DNA of 64,000 bases from Microbispora sp. H13382. GTDB lineage: Bacteria > Actinomycetota > Actinomycetes > Streptosporangiales > Streptosporangiaceae. The notes under the pieces are model-generated. The model searched no databases and was not told the DNA's origin. It saw only the letters and a list, made by a program, of their open reading frames with translations. A program made the translations under genes and the position numbers. Below are positions 56,868 to 64,000 of the stretch, piece after piece (position 1 is the stretch's first letter; each line of letters starts with the position of its first letter). The DNA is taken from positions 186,001 to 250,000 of the forward strand of contig NZ_JABBXA010000012.1 of assembly GCF_014161445.1 (NCBI RefSeq). Direction: 5' to 3'.

Positions 56868-56910
56868 ACAGGGCGCGGAGCGCCCAGTAGACAGGGCGCG
56901 GAGCGGGCGC
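56850..56910. repeat. 23-bp tandem repeat spanning the MFS stop codon
   Basis: Two perfect 23-bp units (56850-56872, 56873-56895) and a partial third. Each full unit contains GCGCCCAGTAG, so the MFS stop codon and its context are duplicated just after the gene. Confidence 0.75.
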
Positions 56911-56917
56911 CGAGACC

Positions 56918-58057
56918 TCAGCCGAGGGCCTCGGAGAGGTCGGCCAGGAGGTCGTCGACGGTCTCGATGCCGACCGACAGACGGACCAGGTCCGCGGGGA
57001 CCTCCAGCGGCGACCCGGCGGCCGACGCGTGGGTCATCCGGCCGGGGTGCTCGATCAGCGACTCGACGCCGCCGAGGGACTCCCCGAGTGTGAACAGCTT
57101 GGCGCGGTTGCAGATCTCGACGGCGGCCTCCTCGCCGCCCTCGACGCGGAACGACACCATCCCGCCGAAACGCCGCATCTGCTTGGCTGCGACCTCGTGG
57201 CCGGGGTGCTCGGGCAGGCCCGGATAGAGCACCTGGACGACCTTCGGGTGCGACAGCAGCAGGTCGACAACGCGCTCGGCGTTGTCGCAGTGCCGGTCCA
57301 TCCGCACGCCCAGCGTCTTGAGGCCGCGCAGCGTGAGCCAGGCGTCGAACGGCCCGGCCACCGCGCCCATCGCGTTCTGGTGGTAGGCCAGCCGCTCGCC
57401 GAGGTCGGCGGACCGGGTCACCAGCGCGCCGCCGACCACGTCGGAGTGGCCGCCGACGTACTTGGTCGTCGAGTGGACCACGACGTCCGCGCCCAGGCTG
57501 AGCGGCTGCTGCAGGTAGGGCGAGGCGAAGGTGTTGTCCACCACGAGCACCGCGCTCCCGTCGTGCGCGACGTTCGCCAGCGCGGCGATGTCCGCGACGT
57601 TCAGCAGGGGATTGGTGGGCGTCTCCACCCAGATCGCCTTCGTCTCCGGCCGTACGGCGGCGCGCACCGCGTCGAGGTCGCCGAGCGGGACCGGGTCGAA
57701 GGTGACCCCCCATTCCTGGAGCACCCGGGAGAACAGCCGGTAGGTGCCGCCGTACGCGTCGTCGGGGATCACCACGTGGTCGCCGGGCTTGCAGACGGTG
57801 CGCAGCAGCGTGTCCTCGGCGGCGAGGCCCGACGCGAAGGCCAGCCCGCGCACACCGCCCTCGACGGCGGCCAGCGCCTCCTCGAGGGCGGTCCTGGTCG
57901 GGTTGGCCGACCGGCTGTACTCGTATCCCGCCCGCAGGCCGCCCACGCCGTCCTGCTTGTAGGTGGACACGGCGTATATGGGAGGAACGACGGCGCCCGT
58001 GTGCGGGTCCGCCTCCTGGCCTGCGTGGATGGCGAGCGTCTCGAAACCATGGTTCAT
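56918..58057 (-). CDS. metB: cystathionine gamma-synthase
   Basis: PLP enzyme of 379 residues joining O-acyl-homoserine and cysteine to cystathionine. Residues: YEYSRSANPTRTALE, ASGLAA, PLP Lys in VVHSTTKYVGGHSDV and the C-terminal GIETVDDLLADL. Gamma-lyase activity cannot be excluded from sequence. The next gene upstream on this strand is cystathionine beta-synthase, so the pair can run transsulfuration in either direction. ATG at 58057. M. tuberculosis has cbs and metB at the equivalent place (Rv1077, Rv1079). Confidence 0.93.
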   Translation of the reverse strand: MNHGFETLAIHAGQEADPHTGAVVPPIYAVSTYKQDGVGGLRAGYEYSRSANPTRTALEEALAAVEGGVRGLAFASGLAAEDTLLRTVCKPGDHVVIPDDAYGGTYRLFSRVLQEWGVTFDPVPLGDLDAVRAAVRPETKAIWVETPTNPLLNVADIAALANVAHDGSAVLVVDNTFASPYLQQPLSLGADVVVHSTTKYVGGHSDVVGGALVTRSADLGERLAYHQNAMGAVAGPFDAWLTLRGLKTLGVRMDRHCDNAERVVDLLLSHPKVVQVLYPGLPEHPGHEVAAKQMRRFGGMVSFRVEGGEEAAVEICNRAKLFTLGESLGGVESLIEHPGRMTHASAAGSPLEVPADLVRLSVGIETVDDLLADLSEALG

Positions 58058-58110
58058 GGCGTCGAGCGTAGCCGCCCGGCCCGCCTGGTCCCGGCGGACG
58101 GGCTGTGGCC

Positions 58111-58206
58111 GACCCAGTCGTCGGCCCAGTCGTCGGCCCAGTGGTTGGGTCAGTGGTCGGGTCAGTGGTCGGGTCAGTGGTCGGGTCAGTGGTCGGGTCA
58201 GTGGTT
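58111..58206. repeat. 12-bp tandem repeat (8 units) at the cbs 3' end
   Basis: Eight 12-bp units from 58111 to 58206; the central five are identical (GGGTCAGTGGTC) and the outer ones diverge slightly. On the minus strand each of the six cbs-proximal units reads CACTGA in the cbs frame, so the stop codon is repeated five more times downstream of the real one. Confidence 0.85.
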
Positions 58207-59580
58207 GGCGAGGAAGGCCAGCAGGTCCTGACGGGTGACCATGCCCACCGGCTTGCCGTCGTCCAGCACCACGGCGGCGTCGGCCTTCTCCAGCGCCTCG
58301 ACCGCCCGGGCCACCGGCTCACCGGACCCGATCATGGGCAGCGGCGCGGACATGTGGCCGCCGATCTCGTCCTCGGACCGCACCCGGCCGCGGTAGAGGC
58401 CCTCCAGCAGGTCGCGCTCCACGATCGAGCCGATGACCTCGGCCGCCATGACCGGCGGCTCCTCCTTCATGACCGGAAGCTGGGAGACGTTGTACTCCCG
58501 CATGATCGAGATGGCGGTGCCGACCGACTCGTGCGGGTGGACGTGGACGAACTCGGGCAGCCCCGGCGTCTTGCGTCCCAGCACGTCGCCGACCAGGCCC
58601 TCCTCACTCGTCGTGGTGAGGAAGCCGTAGTCGGCCATCCACTCGTCGTTGAAGATCTTCGACAGGTAGCCGCGGCCGCCGTCCGGCAGCAGCACGACCA
58701 CGACGTCGTCGGGCCCGGCCGCCTGGGCCACCCGCACGGCCGCCACCACGGCCATGCCGCACGAGCCGCCGACGAGCAGTGCCTCCTCGCGGGCGAGCCT
58801 GCGCGTCATGCCGAACGAGTCCTTGTCGGAGACCGCGATGATCTCGTCGCAGATCGCGGTGTCGTACGTGGCGGGCCAGATGTCCTCCCCCACGCCCTCG
58901 ACGAGGTACGGACGGCCGGTGCCGCCGGAGTAGACCGAGCCGATCGGGTCGGCGCCGATGACCTTCACCCGGCCGCCGGAGACCTCCTTGAGGTACTTCC
59001 CGGTCCCGCTGATCGTGCCGCCGGTGCCGATTCCGGCGACGAAGTGCGTGATCCTGCCCTCGGTCTGCTCCCAGATCTCCGGGCCGGTCGAGTGGTAGTG
59101 GCTCGCCGGGTTCTCGGGGTTGGAGTACTGGTCGGGCTTCCAGGCGTTCGGGATCTCACGGGCCAGCCGGTCCGACACCGAGTAGTACGAGTCGGGGTGG
59201 TCGGGTGAGACGGCGGTCGGGCAGACCACGACCTCCGCGCCGTACGCGCGCAGCACGTTGATCTTGTCCTGGGCGACCTTGTCCGGGCAGACGAACAGGC
59301 AGCGGTAGCCCTTCTCCTGCGCCACGATGGCCAGACCCACGCCGGTGTTGCCGGAGGTCGGCTCGACGATCGTGCCGCCGGGCTTGAGCTCGCCGCTCCG
59401 TTCGGCCGCCTCGATCATCCGCACCGCGATCCGGTCCTTCACCGAACCGCCGGGGTTGAAGTACTCCACCTTCGCGAGGACCTGGGCGGGCGCGCCCGCC
59501 GTGACCTTGCGCAGCCGGACGAGCGGGGTGTTGCCCATCAGCTCCACCAGCGAGTCGTGTACGCGCACCGCGATGACCAC
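58198..59580 (-). CDS. cbs: cystathionine beta-synthase
   Basis: PLP enzyme of 460 residues condensing serine and homocysteine. PLP Lys in NPGGSVKDRIA, SGNTGVGLA, GIGTGGTISGT. A tandem CBS-domain module (about 335-455, FVHVHPHESVGTAISIMREYNVSQLPVM and DAAVVLDDGKPVGMVTRQDLL) gives regulation by adenosyl ligands as in mammalian enzyme; no heme domain. GTG at 59580 is used; another GTG at 59568 is possible. The stop codon sits inside a 12-bp tandem repeat. Confidence 0.94.
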   Translation of the reverse strand: MVIAVRVHDSLVELMGNTPLVRLRKVTAGAPAQVLAKVEYFNPGGSVKDRIAVRMIEAAERSGELKPGGTIVEPTSGNTGVGLAIVAQEKGYRCLFVCPDKVAQDKINVLRAYGAEVVVCPTAVSPDHPDSYYSVSDRLAREIPNAWKPDQYSNPENPASHYHSTGPEIWEQTEGRITHFVAGIGTGGTISGTGKYLKEVSGGRVKVIGADPIGSVYSGGTGRPYLVEGVGEDIWPATYDTAICDEIIAVSDKDSFGMTRRLAREEALLVGGSCGMAVVAAVRVAQAAGPDDVVVVLLPDGGRGYLSKIFNDEWMADYGFLTTTSEEGLVGDVLGRKTPGLPEFVHVHPHESVGTAISIMREYNVSQLPVMKEEPPVMAAEVIGSIVERDLLEGLYRGRVRSEDEIGGHMSAPLPMIGSGEPVARAVEALEKADAAVVLDDGKPVGMVTRQDLLAFLANH

Positions 59581-59688
59581 CTTGTTTGCCGAAGCTTGTC
59601 AGCCTGCCGTCAGCCGGGGTTCCGATAGGGGTGGCCGGAACTCGGCTAATTTCTCCCTCAAACCGTACCGTGAGCATGGGGAGGACGG

Positions 59689-60663
59689 GTGATCCGGACG
59701 TCCGGCGCGGTGCGTGCCGCCCGCCGCATCGCCACCGCCGCCGCCGTGGGCGGAGGCGGGCTCACGGCCCTGGGAGCCGTGACGTACGGCCTGCTGATGG
59801 CCGAGGCCATCGTGGCCCGGCGGATCGTTGGACAGCCGCACGGCCTCGACGGCCCTCGGGCCGACGGCGTGTACGGCGCCTTTCCCGGAGAGCCCATCCG
59901 GATGGCCGTGCTCGGCGACTCCACCTCGGTCGGCCTCGGCATGACCCGTCCCGAGGACACCCCGGCCGTCCGGATCGCGTACGGCCTCGCGGCGGTGGCG
60001 GAGCGCCCGGTGCGCCTCACCGTGGTCGGCCAGTCGGGCGCGGCGTCGGTGGACCTCGGCGTCCAAGTGGACCGCGCGCTGGAGGACCGGCCGGAGATCG
60101 CGGTCGTCTTCGTGGGGGCCAACGACGTGACCACGGCCACCCTGCCTGCCCGGGCCGTACGGCACCTGCAGAAGACGGTGCGCCGGCTGCGCGAGGCCGG
60201 CGTGGAGGTGGTCGTGGGGACCTGTCCCGACCTGGGCACCGTACGCCCGCTCGCGCAGCCGCTCCGGTGGGTCACCCGGCGCTGGTCGCGGCAGCTCGCC
60301 GCGGCCCAGACGGTCGCCGTCATCGAGGCGGGCGGGCGGACCGTGGCGTTCGCCGACCTGCTCGGACCCGAATTCGACGCGAACCCGGCCGAGATGTTCG
60401 GGCCTGATCGTTTTCATCCATCTGCCCGAGGCTACCTACAAGCCGCGTACGCAGTGCTACCGTCTGTATGCGCCGCGTTGGGGTTGTGGCCCGAGCCGGA
60501 ACCCGTGCGCGTCGAAGGATCGCAATACCTCTTGGCCGCAATGGCCGTGGAGGAACCCGGCACCGAGGTCACCGCGACCCGTGTCGCCGGCCGGGCTGTC
60601 GGCCCCCACGGACGGTGGGCGGCGCTGCTCCGCCGGAGACCCGGGCCGCTTCCGAACGCCTAA
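59689..60663 (+). CDS. SGNH/GDSL hydrolase family protein
   Basis: Esterase-like protein of 324 residues. Block I GDSTSVGLGMT (Ser), block III GANDVTTATL (Asn) and the catalytic Asp/His in GPDRFHPSARGY. The N-terminal 45 residues contain a hydrophobic helix (about 16-38, GGGGLTALGAVTYGLLMAEAIV), so it may be membrane-anchored. GTG at 59689 follows GGGGAGGACGG. Equivalent in position to Rv1075c. Substrate unknown. Confidence 0.9.
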   Translation: MIRTSGAVRAARRIATAAAVGGGGLTALGAVTYGLLMAEAIVARRIVGQPHGLDGPRADGVYGAFPGEPIRMAVLGDSTSVGLGMTRPEDTPAVRIAYGLAAVAERPVRLTVVGQSGAASVDLGVQVDRALEDRPEIAVVFVGANDVTTATLPARAVRHLQKTVRRLREAGVEVVVGTCPDLGTVRPLAQPLRWVTRRWSRQLAAAQTVAVIEAGGRTVAFADLLGPEFDANPAEMFGPDRFHPSARGYLQAAYAVLPSVCAALGLWPEPEPVRVEGSQYLLAAMAVEEPGTEVTATRVAGRAVGPHGRWAALLRRRPGPLPNA

Positions 60664-60710
60664 GGCCGGTCACCTACCGCGGCCGGGCCATCACCCCCTG
60701 TAGGAGCGAA

Positions 60711-62075
60711 ATGATCCGGCCCCAGGTGAACCACGTGAAACCCGCTCTGGCCCTCGCCGCGACCGCCCTGCTGACCGGCGGCGCCCTCACCGGCTGCTCC
60801 GGCGGCGACGAGGCCGCCAAGGACTACCCGGCCTGGCACAACACGCAGGTGAACGCGGTCAGCCGGGCCACCACGGGAGGCGGCGTCGCGGCGGCCACCT
60901 CGATGCGGCCCGACGGCTCCCTGGAGACCGTCGCGCTCGACCTCGCGACCGGCCGCCGGCTGTGGGCGCACCCCGCGACGATGGTGGGACGCCTCCCCGG
61001 CATGGGAGTGCAGGCTCCCGCGACCGTGGAGACCGGCGGCGGGCAGGCCGCGGTGGTCGCGCTCGACCCCGCCGCCGACCGCAAGGGCGCCACGCTGGTG
61101 GCCAGGGACGCCCGCACCGGACAGCAGAAGTGGGTCAGGCCCGTGCGGTCCACCTTCGGGCCGCAGCGCTGCGGGCCGTACGTCTGCGTCTCCGAGGACA
61201 CCGCGCTCTCGTCCGCCCGCGTCGTGGTCCTCGACCCCCGTGACGGCGCCGTGAAGTGGCGCCTGCCCGGCATCGCCGAGGTCGAGTGGTCCGACACGAC
61301 CAAGGTCGTACTGCTCAGACTCGCCTCCCACCCGGTGCTGGAGGCCCGCACGATCAAGGACGGCAAGACCGTCTGGCAGCTGCCGATCGAGCAGGCCCTC
61401 GGCCCGGGCGTCGACCTGAGCGGAGGCTGGGCCTTCGGCGCGACGGGCGACAAGATCATCGGATACGTCGCGCCGTACACCAACCCCCAGACCAAGGAGA
61501 CCTCGACGTTCGGCCTGTTCTCCGCGCGTCTCACCGACGGTGCCGTCGACTGGATGCGGCCGTCCGTCGTCCGCGTCTACCCCAGCGGCAACCCGGCGTA
61601 CGCGCCGGTCGTCCGGCCGGTCGACGAGCAGGGCCAGTACGGCGGGTTCGCCCGGCTCGACGCCGAGACCGGACGGGTCCTGGGGCAGATCACGCCCACG
61701 CAGGTCCCCGGCACCGGCTGGTGGCTGGCCTTCCCGCCCGAGATGAACAAGCTCGGCTTCCTCAAGCGCGACGCGCCCGGCTCGGTCTTCGACCTCAGCA
61801 CCGGCGAGCCGACCCCGGTGAGCGGCGCGACCGGGTGGTCGTTCTGCGTGACCGACCCGAAGCCGCTGCCGCTGCGCGGCATGACCCCGGGGTTCTACTC
61901 GATCGCGGCGCTGTGCGAGTTCGACCTGGCCACGGGCAAGCGCAGGGACTCCTCATCCGCTCCGCCCTCCTGGTTCACCGGCGGCCAGAACGGCTGGCGC
62001 CTGTGGCGCGACGAGAAGGGCGCCCTCCACGCCGTCAACGACGGCACCGCCACCACCCCCGGCATGTACGGCTGA
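60711..62075 (+). CDS. lipoprotein with PQQ-like beta-propeller
   Basis: Exported lipoprotein of 454 residues: signal peptide with a good lipobox LTGC (Cys 29), then repeated blades with ALDLATGRRLWAHP, ARDARTGQQKWVRP, VLDPRDGAVKWRLP, RLDAETGRVLG and the like, the pattern of pyrrolo-quinoline-quinone-type or BamB-like propellers. Nothing indicates a bound PQQ. ATG at 60711 has GTAGGAG. Probably a scaffold or sensor at the outer face of the membrane; function unknown. Confidence 0.85.
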   Translation: MIRPQVNHVKPALALAATALLTGGALTGCSGGDEAAKDYPAWHNTQVNAVSRATTGGGVAAATSMRPDGSLETVALDLATGRRLWAHPATMVGRLPGMGVQAPATVETGGGQAAVVALDPAADRKGATLVARDARTGQQKWVRPVRSTFGPQRCGPYVCVSEDTALSSARVVVLDPRDGAVKWRLPGIAEVEWSDTTKVVLLRLASHPVLEARTIKDGKTVWQLPIEQALGPGVDLSGGWAFGATGDKIIGYVAPYTNPQTKETSTFGLFSARLTDGAVDWMRPSVVRVYPSGNPAYAPVVRPVDEQGQYGGFARLDAETGRVLGQITPTQVPGTGWWLAFPPEMNKLGFLKRDAPGSVFDLSTGEPTPVSGATGWSFCVTDPKPLPLRGMTPGFYSIAALCEFDLATGKRRDSSSAPPSWFTGGQNGWRLWRDEKGALHAVNDGTATTPGMYG

Positions 62076-62385
62076 TTGCCGAGCGGCCCGACGGCGAAGC
62101 GGGAAACACCGAGCGAGCCGGAGGGGCGCGCCGCCGGTCTGGACTGAGGAGCGCGCGGGAGCGAAGCGACCAAGCGCGACAAGGGCTGTGCCCCTGGCGC
62201 GCCTCCGGCACGACCCCGCCGGGAGTGAGCGCCCCGACGAGCGAAGCGGGAAACACTGTGCATTAGTACAAAGTTCTGGTGAGTGGGGTCCGGGGCGTGG
62301 CGGGCGGCGTACCGAAGGGTAACCTCCGGGGAGGAGGCCCCCCGAACCCTGGGTGGAGGGGCCCGAGATCAGGCAGGAGAGTCAC
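62076..62385. other. intergenic region upstream of the thiolase
   Basis: 310 bp without a convincing gene. A 16-bp direct repeat GCGAAGCGGGAAACAC occurs at 62094-62109 and 62241-62256, 147 bp apart, and several GAGCGA-type words are scattered between. The AT-richer stretch around 62255-62280 is the likeliest place of the thiolase promoter. Confidence 0.4.
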
Positions 62386-63603
62386 ATGCCCGAGGCAGTC
62401 ATCGTGGCGACCGCGCGGTCACCGATCGGCCGCGCCTTCAAGGGGTCACTCAAGGACATCCGCCCGGACGACCTGACCACGCAGATGATCCGCGCCGCAC
62501 TGGCGAAGGTGCCGCAGCTCGACCCGAACGACGTTGACGACCTCATGCTGGGCTGTGGGCTCCCCGGCGGCGAGCAGGGCCACAATCTGGGGCGCGTGGT
62601 GTCCGTGCTGCTCGGGCTCGACAACGTGCCGGGCACCACCGTGACCCGTTACTGTTCCTCCTCCCTGCAGACGACCCGGATGGCGTTCCACGCCATCAAG
62701 GCGGGCGAGGGCGACGTTTTCATCTCGGCCGGCGTGGAGACGGTCTCCCGCTTCGCGCACGGCAGCTCCGACATGCCGCAGGCGCAGAACCCGCTGTTCG
62801 ACGAGGCGAAGGCGCGGACGGAGGAGACCGCGAAGGGCGGGGCCCCCGTGTGGCACGACCCGCGCGAGGACGGCGTGCTGCCGGACGTCTACATCGCCAT
62901 GGGCCAGACGGCCGAGAACGTCGCGGCGCTGAAGGGCGTCTCGCGGCGTGAGCAGGACGAGTTCGGCGTGCGCTCGCAGAACCTCGCGGAGAAGGCGATC
63001 GCGAACGGTTTCTGGGAGAGCGACATCACCCCGGTGACGCTCCCTGACGGCACCGTGGTGAGCAAGGACGACGGCCCCAGGGCCGGCACGACGTACGAGG
63101 CGGTCTCGCAGCTCAAGCCGGTCTTCCGGCCGGACGGCACGGTGACGGCGGGCAACTGCTGCCCGCTGAACGACGGCGCCGCCGCGGTGATCGTCATGAG
63201 CGACACCAAGGCCGCCGAGCTGGGCATCACGCCGCTCGCCCGGATCGTGTCGACCGGTGTCACCGGCCTGTCCCCCGAGATCATGGGGCTGGGCCCGATC
63301 GAGGCGTCGCGGCAGGCCCTCGCCCGCGCGGGCATGTCGATCGGCGACGTCGACCTGGTCGAGATCAACGAGGCGTTCGCCGCCCAGGTGATCCCCTCCT
63401 ACCAGGAGTTGGGCATCGACGTCGAGCGGCTCAACGTCAACGGTGGGGCGATCGCGGTGGGCCACCCGTTCGGCATGACCGGTGCCCGCATCACCTCCAC
63501 GCTGGTCAACAGCCTCCGGTTCCACGACAAGTCGATCGGGCTGGAGACCATGTGCGTCGGCGGCGGCCAGGGTATGGCGATGGTGCTGGAGCGGCTGTCC
63601 TGA
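62386..63603 (+). CDS. thiolase (acetyl-CoA C-acyltransferase)
   Basis: Thiolase of 405 residues catalysing the CoA-dependent cleavage (or condensation) of 3-oxoacyl-CoA. Active Cys 90 in RYCSSSLQT, INEAFAAQ, His in AVGHPFGMTGAR and the second Cys in CVGGGQG. ATG at 62386 preceded by AGGAGA; the frame upstream is open for 11 codons. Matches FadA3-like enzymes (Rv1074c) in synteny. It could also serve acetoacetyl-CoA cleavage after 3-hydroxybutyrate oxidation. Confidence 0.94.
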   Translation: MPEAVIVATARSPIGRAFKGSLKDIRPDDLTTQMIRAALAKVPQLDPNDVDDLMLGCGLPGGEQGHNLGRVVSVLLGLDNVPGTTVTRYCSSSLQTTRMAFHAIKAGEGDVFISAGVETVSRFAHGSSDMPQAQNPLFDEAKARTEETAKGGAPVWHDPREDGVLPDVYIAMGQTAENVAALKGVSRREQDEFGVRSQNLAEKAIANGFWESDITPVTLPDGTVVSKDDGPRAGTTYEAVSQLKPVFRPDGTVTAGNCCPLNDGAAAVIVMSDTKAAELGITPLARIVSTGVTGLSPEIMGLGPIEASRQALARAGMSIGDVDLVEINEAFAAQVIPSYQELGIDVERLNVNGGAIAVGHPFGMTGARITSTLVNSLRFHDKSIGLETMCVGGGQGMAMVLERLS

Positions 63604-63616
63604 GCGACGGGGTTGA

Positions 63617-63646
63617 CGCCGGTCCCGGCCCGCGCCGGGACCGGCG
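63617..63646. terminator. strong bidirectional terminator
   Basis: CGCCGGTCCCGGC and GCCGGGACCGGCG form a perfect 13-bp stem with a CCGC loop, midway between the convergent thiolase and PPOX genes. Confidence 0.75.
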
Positions 63647-63651
63647 CCACG

Positions 63652-64000
63652 TCAGCCGTGGTAGTCGGGGCCGGCGCGGGTGGGTTCGACCTGGATGATC
63701 ACGCGCTTGTCCCGGATCATCACGGCGCGGTAGTCGTCCCAGTCCGGGTGCTCACCGCTGATGTCGCGGTAGTACTGCACCAGATGCTCCATCGCGTCCG
63801 GCAGCGAGATGATCCGAGCGGTGCCCTCGATCTGCATCCACTCGCCGTAGAAGGCGTCGGTCATCACGGTGAGCACGACCTGGGGGTTCTCCCGCAGGTT
63901 GCGGGTCTTGACGGCCGTCTCGCGACTGCTGATCACGATATGGCCGTCCTTATCGCAGCCGACGGTCACCGGGGAGGTCTGCGGTCGTCCGTCCGGATAC
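63652..64000 (-). CDS. PPOX-class flavin/F420-dependent oxidoreductase (partial)
   Basis: The C-terminal 115 residues of a pyridoxamine-oxidase-fold protein; the gene continues past the right edge of the window. The visible part reads DGRPQTSPVTVGCDKDGHIVISS, NLRENPQVVLTVMTDAFYGEWMQIEGTARI and ends RAVMIRDKRVIIQVEPTRAG, the pattern of the F420-dependent Rv1155-like (TIGR03618) group. Cofactor is inferred from the family. Convergent with the thiolase gene. Confidence 0.85.
   Translation of the reverse strand, partial: YPDGRPQTSPVTVGCDKDGHIVISSRETAVKTRNLRENPQVVLTVMTDAFYGEWMQIEGTARIISLPDAMEHLVQYYRDISGEHPDWDDYRAVMIRDKRVIIQVEPTRAGPDYHG

Noticed and set aside
58111-58206. Possible CRISPR array
   Set aside because: Units of 12 bp follow each other without spacers, so this is a simple tandem repeat.

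Overview
This is 64 kb of high-GC actinobacterial chromosome, almost fully packed with genes. Mycothiol chemistry (Mca), several Ser/Thr kinases, PucR-type and AsnC-type regulators, GTG starts, leaderless-looking promoters and the gene content fit a Streptosporangiales-like filamentous actinomycete (Microbispora/Streptosporangium relatives); the exact genus is inference. The backbone looks vertically inherited: thiolase, SGNH hydrolase, cystathionine beta-synthase, cystathionine gamma-synthase, greA, a DUF4307 protein, mca, a small membrane protein, a DUF255 protein, a cis-prenyltransferase, PIN-PhoH and fumC occur in the same broad order as Mycobacterium tuberculosis Rv1074c to Rv1098c.

Region 1 (1-11.6 kb) holds a class I fumarase and a class II fumarase (fumC) separated by about 8.5 kb. 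Between them lie two Ser/Thr kinases, a secreted modular GH26 mannanase and a large NACHT NTPase of the bacterial NLR-like type. Region 2 (11.6-18.1 kb) is a tightly coupled 3-hydroxybutyrate-use operon: hydroxybutyrate dehydrogenase, GAF-PucR regulator, MHS-family symporter, secreted esterase and a second hydrolase, closed by a clean bidirectional hairpin. Region 3 (18.1-23.8 kb) is envelope-related: a family 2 glycosyltransferase, a membrane-anchored lytic transglycosylase with two CRP-like boxes upstream, and a response regulator-histidine kinase-lipoprotein operon.

Region 4 (23.8-31.3 kb) has PIN-PhoH, a cis-prenyltransferase, and the most intriguing cassette of the window: a membrane protein with a Cys/Gly-rich tail, a DUF692 putative multinuclear iron oxidase and a small partner protein, joined by 8-bp overlaps (a RiPP-like arrangement). 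GTP-dependent PEPCK (pckG) follows, preceded by a cluster of GntR/HutC (NagR/DasR-like) operator boxes. Region 5 (31.3-45.9 kb) holds a TetR-controlled DHA2 exporter, NlpC/P60 hydrolase, greA, mca and its small neighbours, a DUF255 protein, a bifunctional penicillin-binding protein, and a divergent AsnC regulator/hpd pair. Region 6 (45.9-64 kb) contains an M1 peptidase, threonine ammonia-lyase, a FIST sensor coupled to a ROK kinase, an AAA/VWA pair, a 30-residue membrane peptide, an MFS exporter, the transsulfuration pair metB/cbs, an SGNH hydrolase, a propeller lipoprotein, a thiolase and a partial F420/PPOX oxidoreductase.

No tRNA, rRNA, CRISPR array or insertion sequence was recognised. 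Several genes end in short tandem repeats that duplicate or adjoin their stop codons (after the VWA gene, the MFS gene and cbs), and convergent gene pairs are separated by strong hairpins that contain the stop codons of both genes.
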